Of a DNA stretch of 33,177 nucleotides, positions 31,402-33,177 are shown piece after piece; within the stretch, counting starts at the first letter, position 1, and each line of letters opens with the position of its first letter. Below the pieces are notes generated by a model. That model was not told the origin of the DNA, ran no database searches, and saw only the letters and a program-made list of their open reading frames with translations. The position numbers and the translations under genes were made by a program. The stretch is from an uncultured Lactobacillus sp. (GTDB lineage: Bacteria; Bacillota; Bacilli; Lactobacillales; Lactobacillaceae): NCBI RefSeq assembly GCF_902491705.1, contig NZ_CABUIW010000020.1:1-33177 (forward strand), given 5' to 3'.

Positions 31402-32688
31402 ATGCTCAAATCAGTTATTGAAAATGTACACGCACTCGAAATTTTTGACTCACGTGGTAACCCAACTGTTGAAGTTCACGTTACCCTTTCAAACGGTGTC
31501 GTAGGTAAGGCTGAAGTTCCATCAGGTGCTTCAACTGGTGAAAACGAAGCCGTTGAATTACGTGACGGTGGTTCACGTCTTGGTGGTAAGGGCGTTTCAA
31601 AGGCTGTTAACAATGTTAACACTGAAATCAACGACGCTTTGAAGGGTATGGACCCATTCAACCAACCTAAGATTGACCAAACTATGATCGACTTAGACGG
31701 TACTCCAAACAAGGGTCGTCTTGGTGCTAACGCTATCTTAGGTGTATCAATGGCTACTGCTGTTGCTGCAGCTAAGGCTAACCACCAACCTCTTTACCGT
31801 TACCTTGGCGGTATTGATCTTGAAATGCCACAAACTTTCCACAACGTTATCAACGGTGGTGAACACGCTGACAACGGTATCGACATCCAAGAATTCATGA
31901 TCACTCCAATTGCTAAGACTTCATTCCGTGATGGTTTCGAAAAGATCGTTAACGTATACCACACTTTGAAGAAAGTTCTTGAAGACATGGGTTACGAAAC
32001 TGGCTTGGGTGACGAAGGTGGTTTCGCACCTAACATGAAGAACTCAGAAGAAGCTTTGAAGGCTTTACACGAATCAATCGTTAAGGCTGGTTACAAGCCA
32101 GGCGAAGATATCGGTATTGCATGTGACTGTGCTGCTTCATACTTCTACAACAAGGAAGACGGTAAGTACCACCTTGAAGGTAAGGTTCTTAACGATGAAG
32201 AATTAGCTGCATACTACGACAAGCTTTTGGACGAATTCCCTGAATTAATGTCAATGGAAGACCCATACGACGAAAACGATGTTGACGGTATGGTTAAGTT
32301 CACTGAAAGCCACAAAGACCGTATCCAAATCGTTCTTGACGACTTCATTTGTACTAACCCAGCACTTTTGAAGAAGGCTATCAAGGAAGGTGCCGGTAAC
32401 GCTTCATTAATCAAGTTGAACCAAATCGGTACTGTTACTGAAACCCTTGAAACTATCCGTATGTCACGTAAGAATGGTTACAACACTATGATTTCACACC
32501 GTTCAGGTGAAACTGGTGACACATTCATCGCTGACTTGGCAGTTGCTGTAAACGGTGGTCAACTTAAGACCGGTGCTCCAGCTCGTTCAGAACGTGTTGA
32601 AAAGTACAACCGCTTACTTGAAATCGAAGAAGAACTTGGCAAGGGCGAACGTCTTGCATTCTTCCCAGACGATGTTGATCACGATTAA
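31402..32688 (+). CDS. eno: Enolase (phosphopyruvate hydratase)
   Basis: Glycolytic enzyme converting 2-phosphoglycerate to phosphoenolpyruvate; in lactobacilli it is also found on the cell surface. The 428-residue protein has ALEIFDSRGNPTVEV, GASTGENEAVELRD, VINGGEHADNG, the metal ligands in MSMEDPYDENDVDG and in VLDDFICTNP, and the signature LIKLNQIGTVTETLE, followed by SHRSGETGDT. The ATG at 31402 sits seven bases after GAGGAGG; the in-frame TTG at 31387 lies at the ribosome-binding site and is rejected. Codon use is strongly biased, as expected of a highly expressed gene. Confidence 0.98.
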   Translation: MLKSVIENVHALEIFDSRGNPTVEVHVTLSNGVVGKAEVPSGASTGENEAVELRDGGSRLGGKGVSKAVNNVNTEINDALKGMDPFNQPKIDQTMIDLDGTPNKGRLGANAILGVSMATAVAAAKANHQPLYRYLGGIDLEMPQTFHNVINGGEHADNGIDIQEFMITPIAKTSFRDGFEKIVNVYHTLKKVLEDMGYETGLGDEGGFAPNMKNSEEALKALHESIVKAGYKPGEDIGIACDCAASYFYNKEDGKYHLEGKVLNDEELAAYYDKLLDEFPELMSMEDPYDENDVDGMVKFTESHKDRIQIVLDDFICTNPALLKKAIKEGAGNASLIKLNQIGTVTETLETIRMSRKNGYNTMISHRSGETGDTFIADLAVAVNGGQLKTGAPARSERVEKYNRLLEIEEELGKGERLAFFPDDVDHD

Positions 32689-32715
32689 TTTCGATTAACC
32701 GAGTACAATTTCAAC

Positions 32716-32755
32716 AAAAAGCATGTAGATTAATTTCTACATGCTTTTTTGTTTT
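32716..32755 (+). terminator. eno terminator
   Basis: Perfect 14-bp stem aaaaagcatgtaga (32716-32729) / tctacatgcttttt (32736-32749), then a T-rich tail. Confidence 0.92.
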
Positions 32756-32769
32756 GTTTTTAAACTGAT

Positions 32770-33033
32770 TTATTTTTGATAAGCTTTCTCAAAGCCTTTT
32801 ACTAAAGTAGCATCTTTTACCGTTTTAACTAAGACTGATCCACCCTTTTTAGATTGATCAAGTAAGATCACTGGCTTATTATTCTTCAAACAGAACAAAT
32901 AAGTATTATGCCATGATTTGAAATTATCATTAGCAATTGCTACAACATTGTATTGATATTTATTCTTACCTAAAGGACTCCAGCCTATCTTGATTGCTTT
33001 TTTATTTAAAACAAAAGTCGTTTCTTTAAAGAC
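32770..33033 (-). pseudogene. 3' remnant of a small protein gene cut by an IS3-family element
   Basis: An open frame of 87 codons plus TAA runs on the minus strand from the insertion-sequence border (V F K E T T F V L..) to ..VKGFEKAYQK. Segments such as KIGWSPLGKNKYQYNVVAI and HNTYLFCLKNNKPVILLDQS resemble the C-terminal part of small lactobacillar secreted/lipoproteins of the DUF4767/Lreu_0056 kind, but this is only a resemblance. No start codon context exists at the border, so the 5' part is presumably on the far side of the element. Function lost or altered. Confidence 0.6.
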
Positions 33034-33177
33034 TGAAGTGGGACCTAAAAAGTAGACATTTTAAAACATAGGATTAATAGAGGCTTGATTCCGATATTCT
33101 TTCGGAGTTAAGCCTTTTAATCTGCTCTTTATCCTTTCTTCGTTATAGTATTTGATATATTCCTCTATAGCTTGAGC
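33034..33177 (-). mobile_element. IS3-family insertion sequence, right end (continues beyond window)
   Basis: The terminus begins TGAAGTGGGACCTAAAAAGT at 33034, a typical IS3-family end starting with TG. The 3' end of an orfB transposase lies just inside. Bases gac (33031-33033) are the likely target duplication. The element interrupts the frame at 32770-33033. It resembles IS1223/IS150-group elements of lactobacilli, without proof of the exact name. Confidence 0.8.
33061..33177 (-). CDS. IS3-family transposase orfB, C-terminal fragment
   Basis: The last 38 residues of a DDE (rve) transposase are visible. YIKYYNEERIKSRLKGLTP followed by KEYR is the characteristic end of IS3/IS150 OrfB proteins, here terminating in NQASINPMF. 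The catalytic residues lie outside the window, so intactness cannot be judged. Confidence 0.85.
   Translation of the reverse strand, partial: AQAIEEYIKYYNEERIKSRLKGLTPKEYRNQASINPMF

Noticed and set aside
1..33177. CRISPR array, prophage or toxin-antitoxin pair
   Set aside because: No regularly spaced repeats, phage genes or small paired genes were seen anywhere in the window.

Overview
The window looks like chromosome from a host-associated Lactobacillus of the acidophilus/crispatus/helveticus type. The DNA is AT-rich and codon use is low-GC Firmicute. Other pointers are an LPXTG surface protein, a secreted protein with S-layer-type (SLAP) cell-wall domains, a PepE/PepG-type cysteine peptidase, a Met-type T-box leader and an IS3-family insertion sequence. 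Species is not provable from this sequence alone.

Left part (1-14.6 kb). A wall-anchored adhesin-like protein (114-2324) is followed by a minus-strand block for anaerobic citrate use: a CitT-like dicarboxylate/citrate exchanger, an alpha/beta hydrolase, citC-citD-citE-citF, a malate dehydrogenase built on a lactate dehydrogenase scaffold, a soluble fumarate reductase flavoprotein and fumarase (fumC). Together these encode a route citrate -> acetate + oxaloacetate -> malate -> fumarate -> succinate, with the exchanger suited to swapping citrate in for succinate out. A cysteine peptidase with its own promoter and terminator lies inside the block. citX, citG and an oxaloacetate decarboxylase are not present here.

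Middle (14.7-24.9 kb). metQ-metN-metI, a methionine ABC importer, sits behind a T-box riboswitch. Then come a secreted DNA/RNA nuclease, a P-type cation ATPase, and a MerR-linked module. In that module two flavodoxin-fold proteins (one a lipoprotein) are transcribed away from an alpha/beta hydrolase with a Cys nucleophile, followed by a membrane-anchored hydrolase and the MerR regulator. The two divergent promoters both have 19-bp spacers and carry the same operator pattern, which is the best candidate here for a little-described regulated system.

Right part (25-33.2 kb). thyA-folA, an amino acid permease, tRNA-Ser(CGA), a PAP2 phosphatase, a SLAP-domain secreted protein, a DegV-family lipid-binding protein and enolase (eno) are mostly separated by clear intrinsic terminators. 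At the right edge an IS3-family element has inserted into and broken a small gene of unknown function.
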